Shown here: positions 34,443 through 44,420 of the stretch, piece by piece
How positions within the stretch are numbered: position 1 is the first letter of the stretch
Layout of the letters: the number at the start of each line of letters is the position of its first letter
Assembly: GCF_014198245.1 (NCBI RefSeq)
Contig: NZ_JACIHE010000009.1
Location: 1 to 64,000 of the forward strand
DNA length: 64,000 nt
Direction: 5' to 3'
Origin: Bradyrhizobium sp. cir1
Lineage (GTDB): Bacteria > Pseudomonadota > Alphaproteobacteria > Rhizobiales > Xanthobacteraceae
Program-made: the position numbers and the translations under genes
Notes under the pieces: generated by a model
Told to the model about the DNA's origin: nothing
Seen by the model: the letters and a program-made list of their open reading frames with translations, nothing else
The model's database searches: none

Positions 34443-34458
34443 CTAGAACGGCTCTAAA
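34443..34458 (-). promoter_or_regulatory. Iron control element (Irr-type box) upstream of bfd
   Basis: CTAGAACGGCTCTAAA is a near-palindrome of the same form as the bfr box (TTTAGAG-CCG-TTCTAG on the minus strand), with one mismatch in each arm. It lies 110 bp upstream of the bfd start codon. Confidence 0.65.
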
Positions 34459-34490
34459 ATAGGGTATTGCGGTGGATCAAGGTTGCGCGC

Positions 34491-34796
34491 CTAGTCGCCG
34501 CCACCGCCTCCCCCACCGTCACCGCCGCCCCCGCAATCTCCGCCGCTGCTTCCGCCGTCACTGCTGGAGCAGCTGCCACCGTCGGTCGGGCTGCCCGAAC
34601 TGTCGTTGGAAAACCAGCTGCCCAGCGAGAAGCCGTCGCTGGTCCCCGAATAGCTGTCGCCCCCATCGCCATCACCGCCTGCCCCTGCGCGCGAGCGCCG
34701 CTGGCCACGGTTCTGGAGGTGGGTGATCCAGCCGTAGCCGATCGCAAAGACGACCCCGGCAGCAATCAATGCATTGATCATCGCGTTGCCCATCAT
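34491..34796 (-). CDS. Membrane-anchored Gly/Ser/Asp-rich small protein
   Basis: The 101-residue product starts MMGNAMINALIAAGVVFAIG (one membrane segment, about residues 6-24). A short basic linker (RGQRRSRAG) follows, then a low-complexity Gly/Ser/Asp region with two Cys (GGSCSSSDGG, GGDCGGGG) ending in a Gly run. Function unknown; similar Gly-rich tails occur in small envelope proteins. The ATG at 34796 has AGGGAGACG directly upstream. The region up to 34930 is shared with the divergent glycine-zipper gene. Confidence 0.6.
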   Translation of the reverse strand: MMGNAMINALIAAGVVFAIGYGWITHLQNRGQRRSRAGAGGDGDGGDSYSGTSDGFSLGSWFSNDSSGSPTDGGSCSSSDGGSSGGDCGGGGDGGGGGGGD

Positions 34797-34930
34797 CGTC
34801 TCCCTGGCGGAGGCTGCGGTCCATACCAATTGGTCGCCCCCGGCAAAGGTGCCGTTCATTGATCATTCAAACGAAGTATGGAACTCTATTCCCAAAGAGT
34901 TCCCGCGTGCTTATGCGAAAGGTCCAACCG

Positions 34931-35251
34931 ATGAAGAAGTCGCTCCTGGCAGCCGTTGCCATCGCCACTGTGGCCCTGACGGTCGGAACGCCGGCCCATG
35001 CCCAGCGCGGCGTCGCAGCCGGCGTGGCGGCGGGCATCATCGGCGGCGCCATCGTCGGCGGCGCGCTGGCATCTCCGTATTATTACGGACCAGGCCCGGG
35101 CTACTATGAACCGGGCTACTACCCGCCGCGCTACTACGCGCCGGGCCCGGGTTATGTTGCCGACGACTATTACGGCGGCTGCGTCTGGCAGAAGCAGCGC
35201 TTCTGGGACGGCTACGCCTGGCGCGTCCGCCGCGTCCGGGTTTGCGGCTGA
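34931..35251 (+). CDS. Secreted glycine-zipper protein, Tyr/Pro-rich
   Basis: The 106-residue product has a signal peptide (MKKSLLAAVAIATVALTVGTPAHA). A glycine-zipper segment follows (GVAAGVAAGIIGGAIVGGAL), then a Tyr/Gly/Pro-rich stretch and a conserved C-terminal domain with two Cys (GCVWQKQRFWDGYAWRVRRV, final VCG). Glycine zippers usually insert in or pack against membranes. The family is common in Bradyrhizobium and has no assigned function. A paralogue follows at 35491. ATG 34931 has a weak ribosome-binding site. Confidence 0.75.
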   Translation: MKKSLLAAVAIATVALTVGTPAHAQRGVAAGVAAGIIGGAIVGGALASPYYYGPGPGYYEPGYYPPRYYAPGPGYVADDYYGGCVWQKQRFWDGYAWRVRRVRVCG

Positions 35252-35490
35252 GACCCGCCGGAGCCGGCGCGTTTGCAGCGCTTGCCTGGACCGGTTCACT
35301 ACGGATATGCCATTCATCTTGGGGCCTGAAAAAGACCGCTTTTTCTCGTCACAGCTCCGTGTGCGTTTACCGTGGATTGACCATTTGCGCGCTTCCTAGC
35401 TGCAAGGCCAATTCCATCAGAGTGTGCGTGAACCTTTGAACCCCGGGCGCCTCTAACAAGAGGAACCCATCTCCCAGGAGAGCCAAGAGC

Positions 35491-35772
35491 ATGAAGAAGA
35501 CTTTAGTTGCCGCCCTCACGGTCGCGACGGTCGCCGGTTCGCTGGTGACCGCTGCTCCGTCCGCGAAGGCCCATGACGGCGTCGGCGCCGGCATCGCAGC
35601 CGGCCTGATCGGCGGCGCCATCGTCGGCGGCGCCATCGCGTCGAGCCGCCCCGCCTATGGCGGTCCCGTTTACGTCGCCGAGCCCCCGCCGCCCGCGCCC
35701 TGCTACTGGCGTCGTGAGCGCTATTGGGACGGCTACGGCTGGGTCAGCCGCCCGGTTCGCGTCTGCTACTGA
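35491..35772 (+). CDS. Secreted glycine-zipper protein, paralogue
   Basis: The 93-residue product shares the layout of the gene before it: signal peptide (MKKTLVAALTVATVAGSLVT...KA), glycine zipper (GVGAGIAAGLIGGAIVGGAI), short Pro-rich linker, and a C-terminal domain with two Cys (PCYWRRERYWDGYGWVSRPV, final RVCY). The tandem pair arose by duplication. CAGGAGAGCCAAGAGC precedes the ATG at 35491. The transcript ends at a strong terminator 35 bp after the stop. Confidence 0.78.
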   Translation: MKKTLVAALTVATVAGSLVTAAPSAKAHDGVGAGIAAGLIGGAIVGGAIASSRPAYGGPVYVAEPPPPAPCYWRRERYWDGYGWVSRPVRVCY

Positions 35773-35807
35773 TCTGATCGCGCGGCGCTTCTGAGCGCCA
35801 CGATCGA

Positions 35808-35839
35808 AGCCCGGCCGAGAGCATCGGCCGGGCTTTTTC
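35808..35839 (+). terminator. Rho-independent terminator
   Basis: An 11-bp stem AGCCCGGCCGA (35808-35818) and TCGGCCGGGCT (35824-35834), loop GAGCA, then TTTTTCTTTT. It ends the glycine-zipper gene transcript and, on the other strand, could end the convergent transglycosylase transcript. Confidence 0.92.
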
Positions 35840-35852
35840 TTTTGGCCTCGCG

Positions 35853-37079
35853 CTATCGCGCCGCCTGGATCGAACGCAGTACCTCTTCACTCGGCCAGCA
35901 ATCGACCTTGAGGCCTGCCGACTTCTGATAGGCGCCCAGCGCGGCGCGCGTCTGCATGCCGGCCTTGCCGTCGATCTTGTCCTTGTAGAGCCCGACGCGC
36001 GTCAGCCCGCGCTGCATGGTCTCGACGTCCCTGGTGCGCAATTGCTTCGAGGCCGACCAGGGCGTTGCAAACGACAGCGGGCTCGTCATGCGATCGCTGA
36101 GATGGCCGACGAACAGCACGTAGAGGTCGGAGAAATTGTATTCCTTGATGACGAAATAGTTCTTCGTCGTGAGGAATGACGGACCATAGATGCCTTCGGG
36201 CTGAAGCAGCGAGGCCGGCTGCGCCTGCTCGGCCGCGCTGAGCCTCGCGCCGCGCACCGGTACAAAGCCTTCGCGCAGCCATTGACCGATCGGCTTCGTC
36301 ACCTCCGGCACACCGGTGGTGCAATCGACCTTCGCCGGCGCCTGCACCTCGTAAGCCCAGCGCACGCCGCTCTGCCAGCCCTTGTTGACGAGCTGCTGCG
36401 CGGCGGAGGCCAGCGCATCCGGCACCGAATGCCAGATGTCGATGCGGCCATCGCCGTCGAAGTCGACGCCGTGCTTGTAATATTCGGATGGCAGGAATTG
36501 CGTGAGACCGGTCGCTCCGGCCCAGGACGAGCGCATGTCCTTGCGCGTCACCACGCCTTCGCCGAGGATTTTCAGCGAGAGGATGAACTCGTTGCGATAG
36601 GTGTCCTTGCGCCGTCCGACATAGGCCTGCGTCGCGAGCACACGAACCAGATCATAGGGCAGCGTGTAGCGGCCGTAGTCGGTCTCGCGTCCCCAGATCG
36701 CCAGCATGACGGTCGCGGGCACGCCGGAGCTCTTCTCGATCTCGGTCAGCGCCGGCCGATATCTTTGCAGCAACCGCTGCCCCTCGCCCGCAAGGCGCGC
36801 GATCGAGGCGTCCTTGACGTAGTCGGCAGGCACCTGCACGAACTCGGCCTGCGACGGCGCACCGGTCGCGGGCCGTCCCGGCAGGATCAGATCGGGCAGC
36901 TTGTAGTCGGGCTCGAGCCCGCGCGTCTGCTCGTCGAACGTGGAGCGTGACACGCCGGCCGCCTGCGCCTCCGGCCAGAGCGAGGCGATGAACTGCGTGA
37001 AGGCCGCATCGGCGGCGCGAGCGGGCGACCAGCCGCAGGTGATGACGATCACCGCAGCGATGAGCGCCCGCCGCATCAT
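35853..37079 (-). CDS. Lytic murein transglycosylase (MltB type) with peptidoglycan-binding domain
   Basis: This periplasmic enzyme cleaves peptidoglycan glycan strands. The 408-residue product has a signal peptide (about residues 1-22, ending ARA). The SLT-type catalytic domain carries the active-site Glu in LAIWGRETDYGRYT, then SSWAGATGLTQFLPSEYYKH and DGRIDIWHSVPDALASAAQQL. A C-terminal peptidoglycan-binding repeat (about 340-405) has VETMQRGLTRVGLYKDKIDG and AALGAYQKSAGLKVD. It starts seven bases after the end of ettA on the same strand, so the two may be cotranscribed. Confidence 0.92.
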   Translation of the reverse strand: MMRRALIAAVIVITCGWSPARAADAAFTQFIASLWPEAQAAGVSRSTFDEQTRGLEPDYKLPDLILPGRPATGAPSQAEFVQVPADYVKDASIARLAGEGQRLLQRYRPALTEIEKSSGVPATVMLAIWGRETDYGRYTLPYDLVRVLATQAYVGRRKDTYRNEFILSLKILGEGVVTRKDMRSSWAGATGLTQFLPSEYYKHGVDFDGDGRIDIWHSVPDALASAAQQLVNKGWQSGVRWAYEVQAPAKVDCTTGVPEVTKPIGQWLREGFVPVRGARLSAAEQAQPASLLQPEGIYGPSFLTTKNYFVIKEYNFSDLYVLFVGHLSDRMTSPLSFATPWSASKQLRTRDVETMQRGLTRVGLYKDKIDGKAGMQTRAALGAYQKSAGLKVDCWPSEEVLRSIQAAR

Positions 37080-37086
37080 GCCGCCA

Positions 37087-38736
<1,650 letters not shown>

Positions 38737-38969
38737 CGGTCCCGTGAAACCTTCGATTTGAGGAAATTTGCTTGCCGCCGATGTAACGATCCCGCCCCCA
38801 AAGGGCAACGTTTTCCCTCCGTTCACCACGGATGAATACGGGACGGACACCATCCGGACGCAGATCCGGACAATTGAAACCATTTTTTAATAAAGCAGGC
38901 CAAAGCTCGGTTTCGCGCGGAAACAGCGCCGCCCGTCAGAACGAACGGGGAGCACAGCGAGGCCGCATC

Positions 38970-39185
38970 ATGGCTCTGATCGAGACCAATTCTCTTCCTG
39001 TTCCGGCAGGAGCCGGGCACGTCTCCGGGTTCGTCTCGGAGATCAAGGCCTTCTGGAAGCGCTTCTTCACCACCGCCTTCAATCCCTACCGGCCCGAACT
39101 GCACTACATGCGCGGCCCCGGCCCCGCCTGGCGCGCCAAGCATGGCCTGGATGCGCCGATCCGGCTGAAGCCCCGCGACCTCTGA
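38970..39185 (+). CDS. Small hypothetical protein
   Basis: The 71-residue product starts MALIETNSLPVPAGAGHVSG and has a helical centre with basic and aromatic residues (FVSEIKAFWKRFFTTAFNPY) and the tail PAWRAKHGLDAPIRLKPRDL. No signal peptide or known domain. GAGG lies nine bases upstream of the ATG. Upstream codons in the same frame look noncoding. It is divergent from ettA with a 230-bp gap. Function unknown. Confidence 0.6.
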   Translation: MALIETNSLPVPAGAGHVSGFVSEIKAFWKRFFTTAFNPYRPELHYMRGPGPAWRAKHGLDAPIRLKPRDL

Positions 39186-39312
39186 GCGACGACCTCCTAT
39201 CGGATTTTTGAAGACGCAGGCTGCTTGCGCGCGAGGCTGATTGCGCGCAACCATGGCCCGGTTCCGACGATGGCGCCTCCCGCCCAGCGCCGTCACCTCT
39301 CGCCATGGATCA

Positions 39313-40281
39313 ATGCTGATGAGCCGGCTGCGCTGCGCAATTCTCGACGACTATTTCAACCTCGCCCTCGACGTCGCCGATTGGCCGAAATTGTCCGACC
39401 GCGTCGACGTCACCGTGTTCAGCCATCCCTTCGCCTCGCAGCAGGCCGCGGCGGGCGCGCTGGCCGACTTCGAGATCATCTGCGCGATGCGCGAGCGCAC
39501 GGCGTTTCCCAAGAGCCTGTTCGATTGCTTGCCGAAGCTGAAGCTGCTGCTCACCTCCGGCATGCGCAACGCCTCGATCGACATGGAGGCGGCAAAGGCG
39601 AAGGGCATTGCGATCGGCGGCACGCAATATTCGCGCGATCCCACGGCACCACTCACCATGGGGCTGATCCTGGAGCTGACCCGCGGCATCGGCCGCGAGA
39701 ACGCGCGCATGCATGCGGGCGAACCGTGGCAGACCTTTGCCGGTGTCGAGATCGAGGGGATGACGCTCGGCATCATCGGGCTCGGCAAGCTCGGCAGCAA
39801 GATGGCGAGCATTGCGAAGGCGTTCGGCATGAACGTGATCGCCTGGAGTCCCAACCTCACGCCTGAGAAGTGCGCGGCGGCCGGCGTCGGCTATGCCAGC
39901 AAGGAGGAGTTGTTCGCCAAGGCCGATATCGTCACCATCCATGTGGTGCTGAGCGAGCGCTCGCGTGGCCTCGTCGGCCGCGCCGATCTCGCACGGATGA
40001 AGCCGACGGCTTTCCTCGTCAACACCGCGCGCGGGCCGATCGTGGACGAGCAGGCTCTACTCGAGGCGTTGCAGCAGAAGAAGATCGCGGGCGCTGGCTT
40101 AGATGTGTTCTCGGTCGAGCCGCTGCCGGTCGACCATCCCTTCCGCAAGCTCGACAATCTCGTGCTGACACCGCATCTCGGCTACGCGACCAAGGACGGG
40201 TTGCGCATCCATTACGGCCAGATGGTCGAGGCGATCGACGCCTTCACTGAGGGTAGCGAGCTGCCGCGCAAGCTGGCCTGA
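39313..40281 (+). CDS. D-2-hydroxyacid dehydrogenase family protein
   Basis: NAD(P)-dependent reductase/dehydrogenase of 2-hydroxy acids. The 322-residue product has the Rossmann motif GIIGLGKLGSKMASIAKAFG and the catalytic triad: Arg in NTARGPIVDE, Glu in FSVEPLPVDHP and His in TPHLGYATKD. The substrate-loop segment SGMRNASIDMEAAKAKGIAI is typical of the GyaR/phosphoglycerate-like branch. The exact acid is unknown. Start: ATG at 39313 or 39319, the second giving MSRLRCAILDDY. No strong ribosome-binding site distinguishes them. A terminator follows six bases after the stop. Confidence 0.88.
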   Translation: MLMSRLRCAILDDYFNLALDVADWPKLSDRVDVTVFSHPFASQQAAAGALADFEIICAMRERTAFPKSLFDCLPKLKLLLTSGMRNASIDMEAAKAKGIAIGGTQYSRDPTAPLTMGLILELTRGIGRENARMHAGEPWQTFAGVEIEGMTLGIIGLGKLGSKMASIAKAFGMNVIAWSPNLTPEKCAAAGVGYASKEELFAKADIVTIHVVLSERSRGLVGRADLARMKPTAFLVNTARGPIVDEQALLEALQQKKIAGAGLDVFSVEPLPVDHPFRKLDNLVLTPHLGYATKDGLRIHYGQMVEAIDAFTEGSELPRKLA

Positions 40282-40286
40282 AACGA

Positions 40287-40315
40287 AAAGGGCGTGCCGA
40301 CGGCACGCCCTTTTT
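40287..40315. terminator. Rho-independent terminator
   Basis: Stem AAAGGGCGTGCCG (40287-40299) with CGGCACGCCCTTT (40301-40313), followed by TT. It serves the dehydrogenase gene and, in the other direction, the L,D-transpeptidase gene. Confidence 0.92.
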
Positions 40316-40339
40316 GCAATCTGGGTATCGGCGAAGCTC

Positions 40340-41524
40340 TTAGCGAACGGTGACCGGCGCGGGCAGCGGCGGCACGACCGTCGGCTGCGTGCCGGCGACC
40401 GGGCCGGCCTGGGCGGACATCGGAGCCGGCGCTGGCGCTGCGGATGCGGTCGCCGTTCCCGGCGCCGGGCCGCCCGGCATCACCACCACGCGGGTGCCGA
40501 CCTTGACCCGGTCGAACAGGTCCGAGACGTCCTCGTTCAGCATGCCGATACAGCCGGAGGAGACGAACTTGCCGATCGTCGAAGGCTGGTTGGTGCCGTG
40601 GATGCGGTAGACGGTCGAGCCGAGATACATCGCGCGGGCACCGAGCGGATTGCCGGGACCGCCGGCCATGAAGCGCGGCAGATAGGGCTGGCGCTCGATC
40701 ATCTCGGTCGGCGGATGCCAATCCGGCCACTCCGCCTTGCGGGTGATCTTCTGCACACCGGTCCAGGTGAAGCCGTCGCGGCCGACGCGGACGCCGTAGC
40801 GGATCGCGCGGCCGTTACCGAGGACGTAATAGAGGTAAGTGTTGGGCGTATCGACCACGAGGGTGCCGGCCGGCTCCTTGGTCTGGAACGAGACTTCCTG
40901 GCGGCGCAGGTTCGGCGGCAGCTGTGCCGGCGCAGCATCGGGCTGCTCCTCGGGCGGCAGCGAGGCAATCGTCATCGGCCGGCCATCGGCGCCGACAGGC
41001 GGTTGGGCAGCCTGGACCGTTCCGGTCGCGGCGGGACCACCGACCGCTTCCGGCGGACGCAAGCCGTCATTGGCAGGCGCCTGCTGGCCCGGACGATTGG
41101 CGTAGATCACCGGCGGCGGGCCGGCGGGGCGCCCATAGCGGGGATCGTCGGGCGACATCACGGGGCCCTGCGGCGGAGCCGCCGAATAGACCGGCGGGGC
41201 GCCAGCCGGACGGCCATAACGGGGATCATCCGGCGACATCACCGGCCCCTGCGGCGGAGCGGCGGAGTACACCGGCGGGCCGGCCGGGCGGCCGTAACGC
41301 GGATCATCGACCGGGCCGGGCGGCGGCAGCGAAGCCTGCGGCACCGCGTCGTCTTCGTCATCCAGCGCGTCGAAACTCGGCGTGCGGTCGCCGGGCCGAT
41401 ATTCGGCCGGCGCGCCATAGCTCGGCGCCTGCTGGACCGGATAGCTCTGAGCCTGTGCGAGCGAGGTTCCCGCCGCAGCGACTGTTGCGGCAGCGCATAT
41501 CGTCAGAAAATGTTTGATCATCAT
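40340..41524 (-). CDS. L,D-transpeptidase (YkuD) with Pro-rich repeat linker
   Basis: This periplasmic enzyme forms 3-3 peptidoglycan cross-links or attaches proteins to peptidoglycan. The 394-residue product has a signal peptide (ending LAQA, about residue 25), then a disordered Pro-rich linker with three near-identical units of the type DDPRYGRPAGPPPV/YSAAPPQGPVMSP. The YkuD domain begins near residue 215. The active-site motif reads HGTNQPSTIGKFVSSGCIGM: His, Ser-Ser-Gly-Cys nucleophile are present, but the Arg that normally follows the Cys (GCIRM) is Gly. The ATG at 41524 is doubled (MMIKHF). A Pro/Ala tail follows the domain. Confidence 0.9.
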   Translation of the reverse strand: MMIKHFLTICAAATVAAAGTSLAQAQSYPVQQAPSYGAPAEYRPGDRTPSFDALDDEDDAVPQASLPPPGPVDDPRYGRPAGPPVYSAAPPQGPVMSPDDPRYGRPAGAPPVYSAAPPQGPVMSPDDPRYGRPAGPPPVIYANRPGQQAPANDGLRPPEAVGGPAATGTVQAAQPPVGADGRPMTIASLPPEEQPDAAPAQLPPNLRRQEVSFQTKEPAGTLVVDTPNTYLYYVLGNGRAIRYGVRVGRDGFTWTGVQKITRKAEWPDWHPPTEMIERQPYLPRFMAGGPGNPLGARAMYLGSTVYRIHGTNQPSTIGKFVSSGCIGMLNEDVSDLFDRVKVGTRVVVMPGGPAPGTATASAAPAPAPMSAQAGPVAGTQPTVVPPLPAPVTVR

Positions 41525-41752
41525 CGCTCTTGTATAGACCCCGGGCCCGTCCAGACCGTTAACGGCCAGATGACCGAAGATAGCGGCACATTCAAGACAT
41601 ATCAGGCCGATTTGCGCTGGATTTGCCGATTTGTGATCCGCAAAACGACCGTTGCCCCGTTGCATCACGGGGCGGAAATCGCATTGCACCCTTAATTGCC
41701 GGAGCTTCGGCCCCGATTTTAGCGGAACGGGTCGGAATCGTTGCGGTATGTT

Positions 41753-41769
41753 CGAATCAGCCTGATTCG
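41753..41769. promoter_or_regulatory. Candidate operator palindrome
   Basis: CGAATCAG-C-CTGATTCG, a perfect 8-1-8 inverted repeat in the 364-bp gap between the divergent L,D-transpeptidase and Ala-rich protein genes (41525-41888). Its size fits a dimeric regulator site. No regulator gene is adjacent. Nothing else was recognised in the gap. Confidence 0.45.
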
Positions 41770-41888
41770 CCACCGCTTTGAGCTCCGACCCCCGCGTGGC
41801 GAACGCGGCAAGCAGTACCGTCACCGCGTTCAGATGGCTCTTGGGTCCCGGCCACCACCCGCCGGGGCGGAAATTCGTAACCCGTCCG

Positions 41889-42653
41889 ATGCTTCCCGGC
41901 TTTCGCTTCCTGTTTGCCGCGATCCTGCTGTCAACCTCCATCCTGGTGTTCGGCCTAGGGGCCGCCGCGCTGCTGCGGGCGACCCATGAGCAGTATGTCA
42001 GCAACCCCTCCTGGCGGAACGGCCCGCAGGAGCAGGTGTTCGCGCAAGCCCCCGAGCCGGCCCAACCGGTGCTCGCGGCCTTGCGCGCGGAGCCGGAGCC
42101 GGCCGAGCCCGCGCCGACGCTGCGCGACCAGGTGCCGACCATCGGATTGCCGGCCCAGGAGCCTGAGCAGACGGCCCCGGTAGCAAGCGAGGCCGACGCG
42201 GCGCCGCAGGTCGCCGCATCAGCGGCTGATACCCCGGCCGCCGAGCCGGCCAGGGACGAGACCACGGCGGAAGCCGCAGCCCCCGCCGCGACAGACACAC
42301 TCACTGCCGCCGACACCACGGCGCCGCTTCCCGAGGCGAAGCCTGCCGCGACCGCCAGCGCGCCGGCACCGGCTGATCCCAGTGTCGCCCTGGCCTCCTC
42401 AGCGCTCGACGTCGCCTCGGCCAAGCTGGCCGCACTGAACGATCCCGCGACCACGGCCTCGAAGGATCCGCCGGCGAAGGCCAAGTCTGACGTGAAGACC
42501 GACGCCAGCAAGCCGGACAGCAAGGCGACCAAGCGCGCGGCGAAGAAGCGGCACCGCGTGGTGCGGCGCCCGCCGCCTCAGCAGTTGCAGCAGCAGCTCG
42601 ATCCGTTCGGGCAGCCGCAACAGACGTTTGCGACGACCGCGAGGACGCGCTGA
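41889..42653 (+). CDS. Membrane-anchored Ala/Pro-rich protein
   Basis: The 254-residue product has one N-terminal membrane segment (about residues 6-29, FLFAAILLSTSILVFGLGAA). A long low-complexity Ala/Pro/Glu region follows, then a strongly basic segment (ATKRAAKKRHRVVRRPPPQQ) and a Gln-rich end. It is likely a periplasmic, peptidoglycan-associated or DNA-free spacer protein; function unknown. The upstream frame is open, so a start before 41889 is possible, but this ATG places the membrane segment correctly. Confidence 0.65.
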   Translation: MLPGFRFLFAAILLSTSILVFGLGAAALLRATHEQYVSNPSWRNGPQEQVFAQAPEPAQPVLAALRAEPEPAEPAPTLRDQVPTIGLPAQEPEQTAPVASEADAAPQVAASAADTPAAEPARDETTAEAAAPAATDTLTAADTTAPLPEAKPAATASAPAPADPSVALASSALDVASAKLAALNDPATTASKDPPAKAKSDVKTDASKPDSKATKRAAKKRHRVVRRPPPQQLQQQLDPFGQPQQTFATTARTR

Positions 42654-42657
42654 TCTT

Positions 42658-42793
42658 CACCTCTCCCCGCTTGCGGGGAGAGGTCGGATCGCTCTTGCGA
42701 TCCGGGTGAGGGGGTACAGGTCTCGCGGCAGTCTCACGCGGGGAGAGAGGCCCCTCACCCCAACCCTCTCCCCGTAAGAACGGGGCGAGGGAG
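42658..42793. repeat. Palindromic repeat, family I
   Basis: Contains the hairpin CCTCTCCCCGC-TT-GCGGGGAGAGG, then TCACCCCAACCCTCTCCCCG at the other end with GGGTGAGGGGGTACAGG in between, giving inverted pairing. It is the common rhizobial CTCTCCCCGC element; a shorter hairpin of this type lies at 11004-11041. It is located between convergent genes. Confidence 0.8.
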
Positions 42794-42817
42794 TGGACCG
42801 CCGCTGCGGCGACGAGG

Positions 42818-43669
42818 TTACGCCGGCCCGGTCGCGATCGGCGGGCCTTTTTCCTGGCCCCATTCCGACCAGGAGCCGTCATACAGCGCGGTGTCGGTGA
42901 CGCCGAGGCGATAGAGCGCGAGCGTGAGCACGCCTGCGGACACACCGGAGCCGCAGCTCGTCACGATCGGCGCATCCAGCCTGACGCCGGCGCCGGTGAA
43001 GGCGGCGCGGAGATCATCGAGCGGCTTCATCTCGCCGGACGCAGCATCGAACAGCTGATTGTAGGGCACGTTGCGGGCGCCCGGGATGTGGCCGGAGCGA
43101 ATGCCCGCGCGCGGCTCGGGCGCGCGGCCCTCGAAACGATCGGCGGCGCGCGCATCGATCACCTGCTCGGCGCGGCTCTCCACGTTGGCAATGAGCTGCT
43201 GAATGCTGCGCACGCGTTTTGAATCGTAGCTCGCCTTGAAGGTTTGCGGCTTTGGCTTCACCTCGCCGCTCTCGATCGCGCGGCCTTCGGCGCGCCACTT
43301 CTTCAGGCCGCCATTGAGGATGCGCACATTGCTATGGCCGAAGGCCAGGAACATCCACCACGCGCGCGGCGCGGCGACCCAGCCGCCGGCATCGTAGATC
43401 ACGACGGTGTCGCTGTTTCCGATGCCGAGATTGCCGATGTCGCGGCCGAACTGCTCGGCGGTCGGATACATGTGCGGCAGCGGGTTGGAATGATCCGACA
43501 CCGCATCGACGTCGAAGAACACAGCACCGGGCAGATGCGCGGCAAGGTAGTCGTCCTTCGGCAGCGGCAGCACGCCCGGCAGCTTGAAGCTGGCGTCGAG
43601 TATCTTGACGTTGGCGTCGCCCATGTGAGCGGCGAGCCATTCGGTGGAGACGAGGGGGTCGGTGGTCAT
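42818..43669 (-). CDS. sseA: 3-mercaptopyruvate sulfurtransferase
   Basis: This enzyme transfers sulfur from 3-mercaptopyruvate to thiol or cyanide acceptors. The 283-residue product consists of two rhodanese domains. The N-terminal one (VSTEWLAAHMGDANVKILDA, AHLPGAVFFDVDAVSDH, YDAGGWVAAPRAWWMF) has Asp instead of Cys, as usual. The C-terminal one has ARAADRFEGRAPEPRAGIRS GHIPGARN and the active loop CGSGVSAG with Cys239, the mercaptopyruvate-type rather than thiosulfate-type sequence. The ATG at 43669 starts MTTDPLVSTE. A second, single-domain sulfurtransferase lies 200 bp upstream. Confidence 0.92.
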   Translation of the reverse strand: MTTDPLVSTEWLAAHMGDANVKILDASFKLPGVLPLPKDDYLAAHLPGAVFFDVDAVSDHSNPLPHMYPTAEQFGRDIGNLGIGNSDTVVIYDAGGWVAAPRAWWMFLAFGHSNVRILNGGLKKWRAEGRAIESGEVKPKPQTFKASYDSKRVRSIQQLIANVESRAEQVIDARAADRFEGRAPEPRAGIRSGHIPGARNVPYNQLFDAASGEMKPLDDLRAAFTGAGVRLDAPIVTSCGSGVSAGVLTLALYRLGVTDTALYDGSWSEWGQEKGPPIATGPA

Positions 43670-43684
43670 GCGTTATTCCTTGTG

Positions 43685-43712
43685 ATCATTCCGGGGCGTG
43701 CGCAGCACGAGC
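43685..43712. repeat. Half copy of family A repeat
   Basis: GATCATTCCGGGGCGTGCGC then AGCACGAG matches the left arm of family A; the right arm is missing. Confidence 0.6.
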
Positions 43713-43740
43713 GAGGTTGAAGCCGTGCGCGACAAACTCC

Positions 43741-43848
43741 GCTGTCATCGCCCGGCTTGATCGGGCGATCCAGTATTCCAGAGGCGGGTGTGATTGAGCC
43801 GAGAGGCTGCGGCGTACTGGATTCCCCGCCTTCGCGGGGAATGACAGC
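43741..43848. repeat. Palindromic repeat, family B
   Basis: Ends GCTGTCATCGCCCGGCTTGA and CGCCTTCGCGGGGAATGACAG, inner arms GATCCAGTATTCC and GGCGTACTGGATTCC. It separates the two sulfurtransferase genes. Confidence 0.88.
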
Positions 43849-43876
43849 GGAGATTGGCGCGACAGCGCGGCACTTC

Positions 43877-44290
43877 TTAGCCCTTCTTCTTCGGCTCCCA
43901 CTGCTCGGTCGGCCCGCCCGCATCGCGCCAGGCGGCGTAGCCGCCGGCGATGTGGGCGACGGGCTTGAGACCCATGTCCTGCGCGGTCTTGGCGGCGAGC
44001 GCGGAGCGCAAGCCGCCTGCGCAGTGGAACACGAACTTCTTGTCCTCCTGGAAGATCGGTTTTGCATATGGGCTCTGCGGATCGATCCAGAATTCGAGCA
44101 TGCCGCGGGTGCAGGCGAACGCGCCGGGGATGCGGCCGTCGCGCTCGATCTCGCGGGGATCGCGGATGTCGACGATGACGACATCGCCGTTCTTGGAGAT
44201 CTCGATGGCATCCTTGGCGGTGAGCGTCTCGATCTCGGCATTGGCCTCGTCGATCAGCGCCTTGATGCCGCGGGTGATGGTCTGGGGCAT
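43877..44290 (-). CDS. Single-domain rhodanese-like sulfurtransferase
   Basis: The 137-residue cytoplasmic protein has one rhodanese domain: ISKNGDVVIVDIRDPREIER, GRIPGAFACTRGMLEFWIDP, and the active loop FHCAGGLRSA with Cys90, then KTAQDMGLKPVAHIAGGYAAW. The loop length fits a sulfurtransferase rather than a phosphatase. Physiological partners are unknown. It lies between family A and family B repeats. ATG 44290 has AGGGAGATACAAA upstream. Confidence 0.9.
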   Translation of the reverse strand: MPQTITRGIKALIDEANAEIETLTAKDAIEISKNGDVVIVDIRDPREIERDGRIPGAFACTRGMLEFWIDPQSPYAKPIFQEDKKFVFHCAGGLRSALAAKTAQDMGLKPVAHIAGGYAAWRDAGGPTEQWEPKKKG

Positions 44291-44309
44291 TTTGTATCTC
44301 CCTCTTCTC

Positions 44310-44412
44310 GTCATTCCGGGGCGCGCGTAGCGCGAGCCCGGAATCCATTTCTCTACACGCGCTGCGGCCCGATGGATTCCGGGCTCGATGCTTCGCATCG
44401 CCCCGGAATGAC
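44310..44412. repeat. Palindromic repeat, family A
   Basis: Ends GTCATTCCGGGGCGCGCG and TCGCCCCGGAATGAC, inner arms CCCGGAATCCATTTC and GATGGATTCCGGGC. It lies just beyond the stop codon of the VWA gene, eight bases away. Confidence 0.88.
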
Positions 44413-44420
44413 GGCGGGAG

